64,000 bases of DNA from Bartonella tribocorum (GTDB taxonomy: Bacteria > Pseudomonadota > Alphaproteobacteria > Rhizobiales > Rhizobiaceae). The stretch is from assembly GCF_002777915.1 (NCBI RefSeq), contig NZ_NJGE01000008.1, positions 1 to 64,000 of the forward strand, given 5' to 3'. Of the stretch, positions 40,608 to 50,891 are shown piece by piece. Under the pieces are notes generated by a model that did not search any database, was not told the origin of the DNA, and was given only the letters and a program-made list of their open reading frames with translations. The position numbers and the translations under genes are program-made. Within the stretch, counting starts at the first letter, position 1; each line of letters begins with the position of its first letter.

Positions 40608-42815
40608 TTAAAAAAAGCTTTGCGGATCAATATCAATTTGAACCCGAACGGAACTAGGCATTTTGGGGCTATTGCTAAGCATTGTACGAATAAACCCTTG
40701 AATATCAAAAGAGCGCTGACCTTGCAGTAAAAGCCGAAAACGATAACGCCCCCGAACCAGAGCCAAAGGTGCCTCTGCGGGGCCCATAACCGAAATATTT
40801 TTTTCCCGTGGCGCAGCTTGACGGAGTGCCCGCGCATAATATTCTGCGGCTTGACGCTGTTGTGCCGATACAATCAAAGAGGCAAGTCGCCCATAGGGCG
40901 GCAAATGATAATGTTGGCGGGCTGCAATCTCACGTGTATAAAATTCTTCTGGTTGGCATGAAAGCAAGGCTTTTATGACCGGATGATCGGGTTGATAGGT
41001 TTGCAATAATCCTAAACTTTCCAATCCTACCCGCCCTGCTCTTCCTGTCACTTGAGAAAGCAGCTGAAAGGTACGTTCACTCGCACGTAAATCCCCATTA
41101 GCAAGACCAAGATCAGCATCAATAACCCCCACCAGAGAAAGCTTGGGGAAATGATGTCCTTTAGCGACCAACTGTGTCCCAATAATAATGTCCACATCAC
41201 CATTGGCAATGGCTTGCAATTCGCTTCGTAACTGCCCAATCCCCCCTTTGAGATCTGTTGAAAGAATCAATGATCGCGCCTGCGGAAAAAGCCCTTGTGT
41301 TTCTTCTGCAATTCTTTCCACACCCGGTCCACAAGCCACGAGATGGTCTAATGTCCCGCATTCAGGACAGGCTTCTGGAAGGGGTTGATGATAGCCACAA
41401 TGATGACATTTCAATTGCCCTTGTGCGCGATGTTCAACCAACCAACTTGAACAATCGGTACAATGAAAGCGATGTCCGCAAACTCGGCATAAAGTTAAAG
41501 GCGCATAACCACGGCGATTAAGAAAAAGCAGCGCCTGCTCGCCTTTCTCAAGCGTTTGTTTTAAAGCCCTTTCAAGGGCAAAGGAAATAAAGCGTCCCTT
41601 TTGCACACCTCCTTGGCGCATATCAATTACCCGCAACTGTGGAAGGGCTACTTCTTTAAAGCGAGAGGGTAAATGTACCTTTTGATAACGCCCTTTTAAA
41701 ACATTAGCTTGGCTTTCAATCGACGGTGTCGCTGAGGATAAAATAACAGGAAAATGCTCAAAAGAGCCTCGTGCAACCGCCATATCACGCGCATGATAAA
41801 AAATGCGCTCTTCTTGTTTATAAGCGCTATCATGCTCTTCATCGACAACAATCAAGCCAAGCGCGTGGAAGGGAAGAAAAAGTGCCGAACGAGCCCCCGC
41901 AACGACACGCACCCGCCCTTCTGCAACTTGTCGCCAGACGCGTTCTCTACGACGTGGTGTCAAATCAGAATGCCATTCTGCTGCCGCAGCGCCAAAGCGT
42001 GCATAAAAACGATCTAAAAACTGCTGTGTTAAAGCAATTTCCGGCAATAAAATTAAAACTTGGCTACCCCCTTTGAAAGCTTGAGCAACTGCTTCAAAAT
42101 AAACTTCTGTCTTTCCTGAACCCGTAACACCATCCAGCAAAAAAACTTGAAACTGAGAAGACAAAACCCCTTCCCGCAACAATGTTGCTGCCTCATTTTG
42201 TGCGCCCTGCAACTGAGGAGGACAAAAGTCAGGATCAGGCATGCCCACAAGATCAGGAGCAGGAACCTTAACCTCTTCAAAAATTCCTAGCGCTTTTAAG
42301 CCTTCAACAACAGCAACAGAAGTTCCAGCCGCATGCGCAAGACCAGAACGTGTCCATATTTTCTCATTGCGCACCAATTCCAAAACCCGTAAGCGGGCTG
42401 GTGTGAGACGTTCCACATCTCCCCCACAATAACGCAGTCCCAGCATCTGCGCTTCCGGCTCTAAAGCAGCCGGTACAGACAAAACCAATCGTGCAACAAG
42501 ACCAAAAGGCGTCATCGTATAACGACTCACAAACCGCAAAAATGTAATCATTTCCACCTTTAATGGGGGACAATCAAAAACATGAAGCACAGAGCGTAAT
42601 TTTTCACGCGCCACCAAAGCAGACTTTTGCCCATCCTTTGCCTGCTCTCCAACATCTACAACAAAACCGCAAAGCTCACGCCCCATAACAGGAACACGAA
42701 CAAAAGAACCAATTTCCACCTCCATAGAAGACGGAACTTTATAACTATAAGCATGCGCAACAGGAAGAGGAACCAAGACAGAGACAACCTTCTCCTCTAT
42801 CATGTTTGAATTCAT
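40608..42815 (-). CDS. priA: Primosomal protein N' (PriA helicase)
   Basis: 3'-to-5' DNA helicase that reloads the replisome at stalled forks, about 735 residues. The N-terminal 3'BD domain is followed by Walker A GVTGSGKTEVYFE, the DEAH-type box VDEEHDSAYKQEE, zinc cysteines (CRVCGHRFHCTDC and CHHCGY, CPEC) and helicase motif VI-like QVTGRAGR. ATG 42815 is preferred; ATG 42803 and TTG 42827 are alternatives and none has a strong ribosome-binding site. It lies between atpH and transaldolase, as in rhizobia. A decayed copy of its 3' part follows. Confidence 0.93.
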   Translation of the reverse strand: MNSNMIEEKVVSVLVPLPVAHAYSYKVPSSMEVEIGSFVRVPVMGRELCGFVVDVGEQAKDGQKSALVAREKLRSVLHVFDCPPLKVEMITFLRFVSRYTMTPFGLVARLVLSVPAALEPEAQMLGLRYCGGDVERLTPARLRVLELVRNEKIWTRSGLAHAAGTSVAVVEGLKALGIFEEVKVPAPDLVGMPDPDFCPPQLQGAQNEAATLLREGVLSSQFQVFLLDGVTGSGKTEVYFEAVAQAFKGGSQVLILLPEIALTQQFLDRFYARFGAAAAEWHSDLTPRRRERVWRQVAEGRVRVVAGARSALFLPFHALGLIVVDEEHDSAYKQEERIFYHARDMAVARGSFEHFPVILSSATPSIESQANVLKGRYQKVHLPSRFKEVALPQLRVIDMRQGGVQKGRFISFALERALKQTLEKGEQALLFLNRRGYAPLTLCRVCGHRFHCTDCSSWLVEHRAQGQLKCHHCGYHQPLPEACPECGTLDHLVACGPGVERIAEETQGLFPQARSLILSTDLKGGIGQLRSELQAIANGDVDIIIGTQLVAKGHHFPKLSLVGVIDADLGLANGDLRASERTFQLLSQVTGRAGRVGLESLGLLQTYQPDHPVIKALLSCQPEEFYTREIAARQHYHLPPYGRLASLIVSAQQRQAAEYYARALRQAAPREKNISVMGPAEAPLALVRGRYRFRLLLQGQRSFDIQGFIRTMLSNSPKMPSSVRVQIDIDPQSFF

Positions 42816-43718
42816 CTTTTTAACCAATCTACAATCCCCCCTTATCTAAGATCCTCTTGAGCACCAACGGGTCTACACCTTATCTTTAAACACCCTTATA
42901 AAACTTACTGCTATAAAACGTACTGCGGGATTCAATCACTCTCTTTACGACAATACTTTTCTCACAAAAATTCTTTTTCATATGCATTCCATCTCTAAAA
43001 CGCCAACAATAAACACAACATCCTCCTCTATAACAAAAAAACAGCACTATTCTTCTGTACATATAAAGTCTATCACGATTAAGCATTCAACATGCTATCG
43101 TAAGTGTGCCCTTCAACAAAGCTATCCCATAATGACTTCATGCCCAAGATACACACTTTTATTTTCTTTCCATCCACATCTCAAAACTATTATTAATATA
43201 TTGATTTATAAAGATAAATTATTTTACCTCTCGTAATAAAAATGCTCAACATGAAAATCCATTCACTAACACGCAAAAAACAAAATTAAACTTAATCCCC
43301 TTGAAAAAAGGAGATCTCTTATGAAGATTCTCAAATATCAAGAGCAATCACCAACGAAAAACGAGATAAGGATATGATAATGCTCATCTATTGCCATAAG
43401 TATAAAGCGATCACTCTGCAAAGATGCCGATAGGCAAAAATGCCAAGATACAAAAATACTCGTGCGCAATAAATCCTACACCTTATTACGAGCAACACTA
43501 TGAAAGAGGCATAAAAACAACACGCGATCTTTCTTTACAGAAACTAAATGCATTAATAAACACCATGGCATTCTTTTTCATTAACACCATAGCATTCCTA
43601 TTTTCTAAAGAGATATTCATTCTTGCTCTTGCTTTTGCAAGCAACAATAGCGCATAACAAAACACAGGATAAAATGTGAAAAGCTTTGGATAAAAAAGCT
43701 AAAAAGAAGAGGTTAGAG
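42816..43718. other. Spacer between priA and tal, with AT-rich motif and relic
   Basis: About 900 bases without a gene. A good AT-rich motif copy is at 43194-43226 (plus orientation). It is followed about 110 bases later by GATCTCTTATGAAG at 43313 and a stretch (to about 43420) where GATATGATAATGCTCATC and TAAGTATAAAGCGA recall the integrase relics. The relic assignment is weak. Confidence 0.5.
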
Positions 43719-44372
43719 ATGAAGTTTTTTGTGGACAGCGCCAATATTGAAGAAATACGAGAGTTGCAAAATTTAGGCCTTGTTGATGGTGTGACCACCA
43801 ATCCCTCTCTAATCCTAAAATCAGGACGCAATATTCTTGAAGTGACAAAAGAAATTTGTTCTCTCGTAAGGGGACCTGTTTCTGCTGAAGTTGCCGCAAC
43901 AGAATTTGAAGACATGATGAAAGAAGCGGCTGTTTTAGCAAAGGTTGCTGACAATATTTGCATCAAACTTCCTTTAACACTTGATGGATTAAAAGCTTGT
44001 AAAGCCCTTACAGCAGAAGGCCTAAAAACAAATCTCACACTTTGTTTTTCTGCCAATCAAGCCTTACTTGCTGCCAAAGCAGGTGCAACATTTGTTTCGC
44101 CTTTTATCGGGAGACTCGATGATTGCGGAATAAATGGAAGTGAACTGCTTCATGAAATTCGCACAATTTATGATAACTATAACTTTGAAACACAAATCTT
44201 GGCTGCATCAATCCGCACCGTTAATCATGTTAAAGAAGCAGCTCTCAGCGGTGCTGACGTTGCAACAGTTCCGCCCGCAATCTTAAAAGCCCTCATCACG
44301 CACCCCCTCACTGATAAAGGATTGCAAATATTTCTCAATGACTGGAAAAAAACCGGACAAAATATTGCCTAG
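43719..44372 (+). CDS. tal: Transaldolase / fructose-6-phosphate aldolase family
   Basis: A small (217 residues) class I aldolase of the transaldolase subfamily 3B/FSA type, acting in the pentose phosphate pathway. It begins [13 protein letters not shown] and has [11 protein letters not shown] at 24-34, the Schiff-base lysine Lys83 in CIKLPLT, and [12 protein letters not shown] 43719 follows GAAGAGG; the frame also opens at 43686. Its stop overlaps the lptE stop on the other strand in a shared CTAG. Confidence 0.88.
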   Translation: MKFFVDSANIEEIRELQNLGLVDGVTTNPSLILKSGRNILEVTKEICSLVRGPVSAEVAATEFEDMMKEAAVLAKVADNICIKLPLTLDGLKACKALTAEGLKTNLTLCFSANQALLAAKAGATFVSPFIGRLDDCGINGSELLHEIRTIYDNYNFETQILAASIRTVNHVKEAALSGADVATVPPAILKALITHPLTDKGLQIFLNDWKKTGQNIA

Positions 44373-44983
44373 TGGCTAGGAATTTTATGAGAAAGATCTC
44401 TTGAAAGTAACAAAAAAATCTGCTCAGCAAGCTCTTCTGCCACACGCTTTTTTGCATCTTCTTCAGCTTGCATCGTTGCATATTCCTGACGAAGCCGCTC
44501 AAAAGATGCGTTCATCATTGCTGTTCCTTTTGCAACGGGCATATTCTTCATATCCTGCAAGGTGTAAGAGGCTTTGCTCATAACAGTTCCAACAGAAGGG
44601 CGTCCTTTTCTCTTTTTCTCAAAATCAACCTCTATCTGCATTGATTCTCTTGTAAAGACGGATATCTGTAATGCCAATCGATAAGCCGGTAGAGAAGGCT
44701 TACCACCCTTTCCATACAAAAGAAACAGCAGATGATTGCGCACCATTTGTCCAAAACGATCCGAAGGCTCTTCCACCACAATAGAGGCAAGCTTTTGCGC
44801 AAGCCCCAAAGAAGCTTGCCCCGAAAGAGAATCCTGATGAGCAATAGAACTCTCATACAAAACGGAATTCATTGCCCTTGCACTCTGCGACTCTTGACGG
44901 TAGAGCGGTTCAACTTTGCACCCACACAACAATGTGAAGACACCCGCTAAAATAACAAGCAAAAAACTTTTAAAGAACGACAT
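44369..44983 (-). CDS. lptE: LPS-assembly lipoprotein LptE
   Basis: Outer-membrane lipoprotein that plugs the LptD translocon for lipopolysaccharide. The signal peptide ends in LLCGC (lipidated Cys22), then VEPLYR as in alphaproteobacterial LptE, a beta-rich middle and a charged helical tail; 204 residues. It overlaps leuS by 14 bases, the usual partner. holA, which usually follows in rhizobia, is not here. Confidence 0.82.
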   Translation of the reverse strand: MSFFKSFLLVILAGVFTLLCGCKVEPLYRQESQSARAMNSVLYESSIAHQDSLSGQASLGLAQKLASIVVEEPSDRFGQMVRNHLLFLLYGKGGKPSLPAYRLALQISVFTRESMQIEVDFEKKRKGRPSVGTVMSKASYTLQDMKNMPVAKGTAMMNASFERLRQEYATMQAEEDAKKRVAEELAEQIFLLLSRDLSHKIPSH

Positions 44984-47630
44984 TCACAATCCTTTGTGGA
45001 ACAATAATAATTTTTTTCATAGGCTTTTCAACCAGCTGCGCCTGTACAAAATCTAAAGCCAAAACGGCTTCTTTAATCATCGTCTCACTCGCTGTTGCTG
45101 CAACGGTCACCTCACCACGTTTTTTACCATTAATTTGCACTGGCAAAGTATAGCTTTCTTCAACAATTAATGCGGGATCATAAACAGGCCAAGCAAGTTC
45201 AGACATTAAAGTTGTCTCTCCTAAAGCAGCATGGCATTCTTCCGCCAAATGCGGCATGATAGGTGCAATCATGGCAAGGAAAAAATCCATAGCTTGACGT
45301 AAAGCCGCTTTCATTTCATCCTCAACATCTGCCACCTTATTGAGCAAAGGTGCCATAATATTCAAGAATTCATAAAGGCGTGCAATAGCGCGATTAAAAG
45401 CGAATTTTTCTAAATCATCTTCTACAGCGTGGAGCATGCGATGCGCTGCCTTTGACAGTTCCAAAGCTGCCCCCTGATGCCCCGCCCGGGGCGCCACATC
45501 CTTTAAAACAGCAGCACTCAAAGCCACATGGCGCCAAACACGCTGGACAAAGCGATGTGCGCCTTCAACACCCGATTCTGTCCAGATAACATCCCGCTCA
45601 GGGGGAGAATCTGACAACACAAACCAGCGTACCGTATCAGCGCCGTAAGATGCAATAATATCATCGGGATCAACGACATTCTTTTTTGATTTTGACATTT
45701 TCTCAATCAAACCAATCGTCACTTCGCTTTGATCGGTTAATTTATAAGCACACCGCTTTCCATCTTTTTCAACAATGGAAATTTCTGCTGGAGAAACCCA
45801 CCCTTGATCATCCCGATAGGTTTCATGCACCACCATCCCTTGGGTAAACAGCCCTTTAAAAGGTTCATCCACACTCACATAACCTAACAATTTCATGGCA
45901 CGCATAAAAAAGCGCGCATAAAGAAGATGCAAAATGGCATGCTCAATTCCACCAATATATTGTTGTACAGGCAACCATTCAGAAGTTGCTTGTTTCTCAA
46001 CAGGCTCTGATGCAAAAGGAGCGGTAAAACGTGCATAATACCAAGAAGAGTCAACAAATGTATCCATGGTATCGGTTTCGCGTTTGGCAGAGCAACCACA
46101 GATCGGGCAAGCAACATCCTGCCACGTTTCATGACGCGCAAGAGGATTGCCCGGTTGATCAAAAGTAACATCATCAGGCAAGACAACCGGCAAATCAGCA
46201 CGCGGTACAGGCACAACGCCACAAGACGTACAATGGATCATTGGAATGGGGCATCCCCAATAACGTTGACGTGAAATCCCCCAATCACGCAAACGAAATT
46301 GCACCGTTTTTTCCCCTTGCGGTTTTCCATTAAGCATTTGTTGCTCAAGCCTTTTGGCTGCTTCTTCAAAGGCTTGTTTGGGTGTCAAACCATCCAAAAA
46401 GCTGGAATTGATCATCACCCCATCACCAACATAAGGCGTTTCAGTAATCACCAAATCTTCTTTCTCAACCCCTGAAGGCAAAACCACCGGTTTTATCGGA
46501 AGATCATATTTACGTGCAAAATCGAAGTCTCTCTGATCATGAGCCGGACAACCAAAAACGACGCCTGTTCCATAATCCATCAGCACAAAATTAGCAATAT
46601 AAACGGGAATATGCACTGCTTCATCAAAAGGATGCACCGCCACAAAAGGAGTAAGAAAACCTTGTTTTTCGGCTGTTTCAAGTGCCGCTGTTGTCGTTCC
46701 ACCGCACCGACAATTTTCGATAAAAGTCGCCAAGGCTTTGTCTTTTTTTGCAAGAGATTGTGCAATGGGATGATCAACAGACAGAGCCAAAAAGGAAGCA
46801 CCAAACAGCGTATCAGGACGCGTTGAGTAACAAACAACCTCATCAAATTCCTCACAAGCATCATCAGCGCCACCTGCATCATCAGCTGTTGCCTTTAAAG
46901 CCCAACGAACCAGCAAACCTTGGGATTTCCCGATCCAGTTTTTTTGCATCGTGCGAACTTTTTCCGGCCATTGATCCAGTTCTTCAAGCCCCGCCAAGAG
47001 ATCTTCACTAAAATCGCTAATTTTGAAAAACCACTGGGTTAATTCCCGCTGTTCAACCAACGCGCCTGAACGCCAACCCCGTCCATCAACAACCTGCTCA
47101 TTTGCCAAAACCGTGTGGTCAACGGGATCCCAATTGACCTTAGCGACTTTTCGCGCCACCAACCCCTTTTGATAAAAATCAAGAAACAGCATTTGCTGTC
47201 GATGATAATAATCCACATCACAAGTCGCAAATTCGCGCGCCCAATCGATTGAGAGCCCTAATTGCTTTAGTTGCCCACGCATCACCGCAATATTTTGATA
47301 GGTCCAAGTTTTAGGATGCACTTTATTTTGCATGGCAGCATTTTCAGCCGGCATACCAAAAGCGTCCCACCCCATAGGATGAAGCACGTTAAAGCCCTTT
47401 GCACGTTTATAGCGTGCAACCACATCCCCCATGGCATAATTGCGCACATGCCCCATGTGAATGCGCCCAGAAGGGTAAGGAAACATTTCTAAGACATAAT
47501 ACTTTTCACGACCATCTTCTTGGACAGTCTGAAAAATTTTTTTTTCATCCCAAATTTCTTGCCATTTTTTTTCTCTCGCACGTGGATTATAGCGTTCGCC
47601 TATCTTATAATGCTCAATCGTCATTCCCAT
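44970..47630 (-). CDS. leuS: Leucyl-tRNA synthetase
   Basis: Class Ia synthetase that charges tRNA-Leu, 886 residues. The HIGH motif reads HMGH in [16 protein letters not shown], the CP1 editing domain has TRPDTLFGA, and the KMSKS motif is in [12 protein letters not shown]. The start is ATG 47630 (ATG 47624 possible). It forms an operon with lptE. Confidence 0.96.
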   Translation of the reverse strand: MGMTIEHYKIGERYNPRAREKKWQEIWDEKKIFQTVQEDGREKYYVLEMFPYPSGRIHMGHVRNYAMGDVVARYKRAKGFNVLHPMGWDAFGMPAENAAMQNKVHPKTWTYQNIAVMRGQLKQLGLSIDWAREFATCDVDYYHRQQMLFLDFYQKGLVARKVAKVNWDPVDHTVLANEQVVDGRGWRSGALVEQRELTQWFFKISDFSEDLLAGLEELDQWPEKVRTMQKNWIGKSQGLLVRWALKATADDAGGADDACEEFDEVVCYSTRPDTLFGASFLALSVDHPIAQSLAKKDKALATFIENCRCGGTTTAALETAEKQGFLTPFVAVHPFDEAVHIPVYIANFVLMDYGTGVVFGCPAHDQRDFDFARKYDLPIKPVVLPSGVEKEDLVITETPYVGDGVMINSSFLDGLTPKQAFEEAAKRLEQQMLNGKPQGEKTVQFRLRDWGISRQRYWGCPIPMIHCTSCGVVPVPRADLPVVLPDDVTFDQPGNPLARHETWQDVACPICGCSAKRETDTMDTFVDSSWYYARFTAPFASEPVEKQATSEWLPVQQYIGGIEHAILHLLYARFFMRAMKLLGYVSVDEPFKGLFTQGMVVHETYRDDQGWVSPAEISIVEKDGKRCAYKLTDQSEVTIGLIEKMSKSKKNVVDPDDIIASYGADTVRWFVLSDSPPERDVIWTESGVEGAHRFVQRVWRHVALSAAVLKDVAPRAGHQGAALELSKAAHRMLHAVEDDLEKFAFNRAIARLYEFLNIMAPLLNKVADVEDEMKAALRQAMDFFLAMIAPIMPHLAEECHAALGETTLMSELAWPVYDPALIVEESYTLPVQINGKKRGEVTVAATASETMIKEAVLALDFVQAQLVEKPMKKIIIVPQRIVNVVL

Positions 47631-47770
47631 TATACTCTTTTAATAAAACTGAACCAAAAACTTGTTTTATTATGCTTGACCATGGATTAACCTCATCGTC
47701 AACATTTTCGTGAAATATTTTCTCAAGTATTTTATAAAAACACCAACCCCTAAATAAAACTTGAATAAAA

Positions 47771-48478
47771 ATGATAAAGCATAAAAACATGAAGACACAA
47801 ACACCCCCTCATAATCCTTCTATTGAAGCATTGCACAACCTTCAAAAAGACATTGCGGCACTCTGCCAAGAACTACAACGCCCCGTGGAGGAAATTGAAC
47901 TTATCGCTGTTTCAAAAACTGTCTCCATAGAGGATATACGCCCTCTTTTACAAATCGGTCAATCTCAATTTGCGGAAAACCGCGTGCAAGAAGCAGCCCA
48001 AAAATGGCTCGGATTACGTCAACAATTTAAAAATATTGAACTTCACCTCATCGGTCCCCTACAATCCAATAAAGCCGCTGAAGCTGTAAAGATTTTTGAT
48101 GTCATTCAAACGGTTGATCGTGAAAAAATAGCCAAAATTTTGGCAGAAGAAATGCAAAAACAAAAAAGGCATCTTCCCTGCTATGTTCAGGTTAATATTG
48201 GCTTAGAGCCGCAAAAAAGTGGTATAGAACCACAAGAAGTGATCCCTTTTGTTTCTCAATGCAAAAACAACTATGGACTTGATATTATCGGTCTGATGGC
48301 TATCCCCCCTGTGGACGAAAACCCCGGTCCCTATTTCGCTCTTCTAGCAAAATTAGCAAAACAAGCCGGTCTTCCAAAGCTTTCCATGGGCATGTCCAAT
48401 GATTTCAAAACAGCTCTACAATTTGGTTCAAATGTCCTTCGCATTGGCTCTGCTTTATTTGGCAAACGCCCCGTGTAA
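47771..48478 (+). CDS. yggS: Pyridoxal-phosphate homeostasis protein (YggS/PLPBP)
   Basis: PLP-binding, single-domain alanine-racemase-like barrel that buffers vitamin B6 and amino-acid balance. The PLP lysine is in LIAVSKT (Lys49 counted from 47771), followed by FAENRVQEAAQKW, HLIGPLQSNK, and C-terminal SMGMSNDFKTAL and VLRIGSALFG. ATG 47771 or 47789 may be the start; neither has a clear ribosome-binding site. A decayed copy of its 3' part follows. Confidence 0.9.
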   Translation: MIKHKNMKTQTPPHNPSIEALHNLQKDIAALCQELQRPVEEIELIAVSKTVSIEDIRPLLQIGQSQFAENRVQEAAQKWLGLRQQFKNIELHLIGPLQSNKAAEAVKIFDVIQTVDREKIAKILAEEMQKQKRHLPCYVQVNIGLEPQKSGIEPQEVIPFVSQCKNNYGLDIIGLMAIPPVDENPGPYFALLAKLAKQAGLPKLSMGMSNDFKTALQFGSNVLRIGSALFGKRPV

Positions 48479-48604
48479 AACCATTTCGCTTCATGTAAAT
48501 TCATTCCCCCAAGATACATCCTCATTGAAAACTCTACGAACAAGCCCAAAACAACAGAAATGAAAAAAATATTTCCCTCAAGATCACTAAAAAAGCAACT
48601 CTAG

Positions 48605-48755
48605 CAGTAAAAACGCCCGTCCCTCTTTCACCCTGTTAGCAAAATGAGCAAAAAAGCTGGTTTTCCTAAACTTCTCACCAGCACATCCTCAACCCGTACA
48701 ATGACTTCAAAATAGCCCTGCTTTGGCTTTCATATTCTCGCACCTTGGCTCTTTT
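48605..48755 (+). pseudogene. Decayed partial copy of yggS
   Basis: CGTCCCTCTTTCACCCTGTT, GCAAAATGAGCAAAAAAGC, GGTTTTCCTAAACTTCTCA and ACAATGACTTCAAAATAGCC follow in the same order as yggS 48330-48420 (GGTCCCTATTTCGCTCTTCT, GCAAAATTAGCAAAACAAGC and on), and TTGGCT..CATATTCTCGCAC..TGGCTCT continues it. Frame lost. It lies 130 bases 3' of the intact gene. Confidence 0.85.
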
Positions 48756-49466
48756 TCTCCCCTCTCTAATCACCACTTCAGCAAAAGCACCACACACAAG
48801 AAATCCTAAATATAAAAGCAAAATAATAAAAATAGGGGTGTTGCGCATAAATGGAAAAACTGTCGCGAAATAAATAAAAGAATATTCAGCACGCTTATCG
48901 CAATAACTTCCATTAAAGACCTCGAATTCTCTTAATTTCTCCAACATGCATAAACAATTTCCCCACCTACCAATGACGTAAAGCAAGCAAAAGAGGCTTA
49001 GGATTATCAATACGGCTCTTCAATTCTCGTGTAAGTCACTTGGGACACAATCAGCACCTTAAATACCAAAGCAAACATAAAAAAACCTGCTAAACAACAT
49101 GACAACAATCATAAAGACAAACGTTAGCATAGAGGTTTTCTATACACTGAAAGAGACAACAAAATACGATCAACAATCGCTAAAAAAGCATTAATCCCAA
49201 TCCATGCACACACACAATAACAACACAACTGAATGCAATAATGGTATTATTCCCTTGTTATTCTCATAAATTAAAAAAATACCAAATTTTTAGATGCAAA
49301 ATTCTTCTAATTTTAAAATTTAATTAAGAAAAGATAGGATGATATTCCTTATAATTTATAATAATATAAGTAATATTTTTATATGATTAAGAAGAATATT
49401 TCGTATACACATAATATATTTAATTGTTTATCAAAGTATTTTTATTTATATTTTTAAAAAATATGT
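48756..49466. other. Spacer leading into the AT-rich island
   Basis: About 710 bases without a gene. From about 49250 the base composition becomes far more AT-rich than in the flanking genes, marking the left side of the small-protein island. Confidence 0.5.
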
Positions 49467-49495
49467 TTGACGCTACTCTAAAATGCGTGATAACA
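49467..49495 (+). promoter_or_regulatory. Putative promoter of the glycine-zipper cassette
   Basis: TTGACG at 49467-49472 and ATAACA at 49490-49495 are spaced by 17 bases, a sigma-70-like arrangement 58 bases before the start codon. The -10 box is only a moderate match. The ribosome-binding site TAGGAGG lies at 49540-49546. Confidence 0.45.
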
Positions 49496-49552
49496 ATTTG
49501 AAATGTATCATTGTGATATTATTTTAATGTAGATAATATTAGGAGGATTAAT

Positions 49553-49825
49553 ATGAGAAATTTTGGTTCAGGTTTAACTTATACGATAAATGACTCAACA
49601 CCTATCATTTATGGAAATGCATGTAGACCTAGTGATTTTATAAATCACATGAATGCACAGGGCTTCGCAGTAGGAGTTCCGGCAGGAACAGTGGGTGCAA
49701 TTCAAGGCGGTATAACCGGAGGACCAGCAGGTGCATTGACAGGTGGAGTGGGAGGTCTTGTATTGGGATTCGCAGGAGGTGCGATGTGGGGCTTTATAGA
49801 AAAAGCTCATGAGTGTTGGTTCTAA
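49553..49825 (+). CDS. Glycine-zipper small protein, bacteriocin-like
   Basis: A 90-residue protein I do not recognise. Residues 1-36 are polar, with Cys24. Residues 37-80 contain 17 glycines; from Gly48 to Gly80 a glycine falls on exactly every fourth position (48, 52, 56, 60, 64, 68, 72, 76, 80), an uninterrupted GxxxG zipper typical of peptides that pack or oligomerise in membranes. It ends KAHECWF, with Cys88. The ribosome-binding site AGGAGG is very good. There is no classical signal peptide and no clear double-glycine leader. Four small membrane-protein genes follow in the same direction. Glycine-zipper bacteriocins such as CdzC/D of Caulobacter are the closest idea; the role is inferred. 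Confidence 0.75.
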   Translation: MRNFGSGLTYTINDSTPIIYGNACRPSDFINHMNAQGFAVGVPAGTVGAIQGGITGGPAGALTGGVGGLVLGFAGGAMWGFIEKAHECWF

Positions 49826-49980
49826 TTTATAGAGAATAGCGACAAAGATATCTCTGAAGTTAATAATTTTGTAAGTATATTTTCAATAATATACCATAAT
49901 TAAATATCTACATCTATGGATAAAATATTTTTCAGGGATATCTATTATTTATAACATATTATAATTTAGGATTTTTTATA

Positions 49981-50163
49981 ATGAATATTCGTTATGAAAT
50001 AATAAGGCTGTTTTGCATCCTCATTGTCGTTATCCCTATATATGCTACTGGTTTAAAAAAAATTGGTGGCTACAGTTGGAAACTATCTATAAAAATAGCC
50101 TTATTGTCAGTTATTGTGTTTTTTATTTTTGATAGTTTGTGTAGATACTTTGGTTTATATTAA
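49981..50163 (+). CDS. Two-helix membrane miniprotein, paralog 1
   Basis: A 60-residue protein with two predicted membrane helices (about 8-26 and 37-52) joined by a conserved loop KKIGGYSWKLSIK, ending in RYFGLY. TAGGA lies nine bases upstream. It is nearly identical in layout and closely related in sequence to the proteins at 50253 and 50703 and distantly to 50500. Small two-helix proteins next to a bacteriocin-like gene are often immunity proteins (known for ColV Cvi, for example); here that is inference. Confidence 0.7.
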   Translation: MNIRYEIIRLFCILIVVIPIYATGLKKIGGYSWKLSIKIALLSVIVFFIFDSLCRYFGLY

Positions 50164-50252
50164 TCTTTATTGGATGAATTAGGAGAAAAATGAAAAAATA
50201 ATCTTCAAAGGTGTCTATTAATCTTATATACTATAACTAGGATTTTGTTATA

Positions 50253-50435
50253 ATGGATATTCATTATGAAATTGTAAGACTATTTTTCATGCTAATTATA
50301 ATTACTCCTATAATTGCCATTCCTTTTAAAATATTCAGTGGTGTGGGGTGGAAATTGTCTATTATAATGGCATTATCGTCAGTTATTATGTTCTTTATTT
50401 CTGATTTTTTGCGTAGATACTTTGGTTTATATTAA
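50253..50435 (+). CDS. Two-helix membrane miniprotein, paralog 2
   Basis: 60 residues; starts MDIHYEIVRLF, loop FSGVGWKLSI, end RRYFGLY. Its start lies 272 bases after that of paralog 1. The 50 bases before both genes are alike (GGTGTCTATTAATC against GGATATCTATTATT, then TAGGATTTT.TTATAATG), so gene and leader were duplicated together. Confidence 0.7.
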   Translation: MDIHYEIVRLFFMLIIITPIIAIPFKIFSGVGWKLSIIMALSSVIMFFISDFLRRYFGLY

Positions 50436-50499
50436 TATTTATCGGATGAGTTCCGATTACACTGAATAAAGTAGCAATAATGAGGAATTATCATTTATA

Positions 50500-50703
50500 A
50501 TGTCAGATTTTGCTTATAAAATTATTGGATCATTGGCGGTAGCAGTTTTTTTTGGTTTAGTACATCTTTTTTATTATAAATTTTTTTCTTATAGTTGGAA
50601 AGATTCTCTAAAAAACGCATTATTAATAAGCATTATGTTCTTTTTTGTTAGTATTTTATTAAACTATATTGGTTTATCTCAACTTTTGAGAAATATTTTA
50701 TAA
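50500..50703 (+). CDS. Two-helix membrane miniprotein, divergent paralog 3
   Basis: 67 residues and the most divergent of the four. It keeps the loop core YSWKDSLKNALL and an IGL near the end, but the N-terminus (MSDFAYKIIGSLAVAVFF) and tail (SQLLRNIL) differ. GAGG lies 13 bases upstream. Its stop overlaps the start of paralog 4 (TAATG), so the two are translationally coupled, which argues that both are real. Confidence 0.65.
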   Translation: MSDFAYKIIGSLAVAVFFGLVHLFYYKFFSYSWKDSLKNALLISIMFFFVSILLNYIGLSQLLRNIL

Positions 50704-50891
50704 TGAATATTCATTATGAAATAATAAGGCTGTTTTGCATTCTCATTGTATTCATCCCTATATATGCTATTGGTTTTAAAAAAATTGGTGGTTACAGTTG
50801 GAAAGTAGCTATAAAATCAACATTATATACAGTAATTCTGTTCATTGTTTTTGATATTTTGCGTAGATATTTTGGGTTATTTAATTATTAA
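50703..50891 (+). CDS. Two-helix membrane miniprotein, paralog 4
   Basis: 62 residues, closest to paralog 1: MNIHYEIIRLFCILIVFIPI, the same KKIGGYSWK loop, and RRYFGLFNY at the end. It starts inside the stop codon of paralog 3. A hairpin (CTTATTC, six-base loop, GAATAAG at 50896-50915) follows its stop but lacks a T run. Confidence 0.7.
   Translation: MNIHYEIIRLFCILIVFIPIYAIGFKKIGGYSWKVAIKSTLYTVILFIVFDILRRYFGLFNY

Noticed and set aside
43424-43657. 77-codon plus-strand frame before tal
   Set aside because: No ribosome-binding site, no similarity to known proteins, and it lies in a decayed spacer.
48675-49010. 111-codon minus-strand frame after yggS
   Set aside because: Partly antisense to the decayed yggS copy; hydrophobic stretches arise from AT-rich sequence and no start signal is present.
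49595-49810. Minus-strand frame opposite the glycine-zipper gene
   Set aside because: The Gly-rich strand gives Cys/Ser/Thr-rich nonsense on the other strand; the ribosome-binding site and the following genes support the plus strand.
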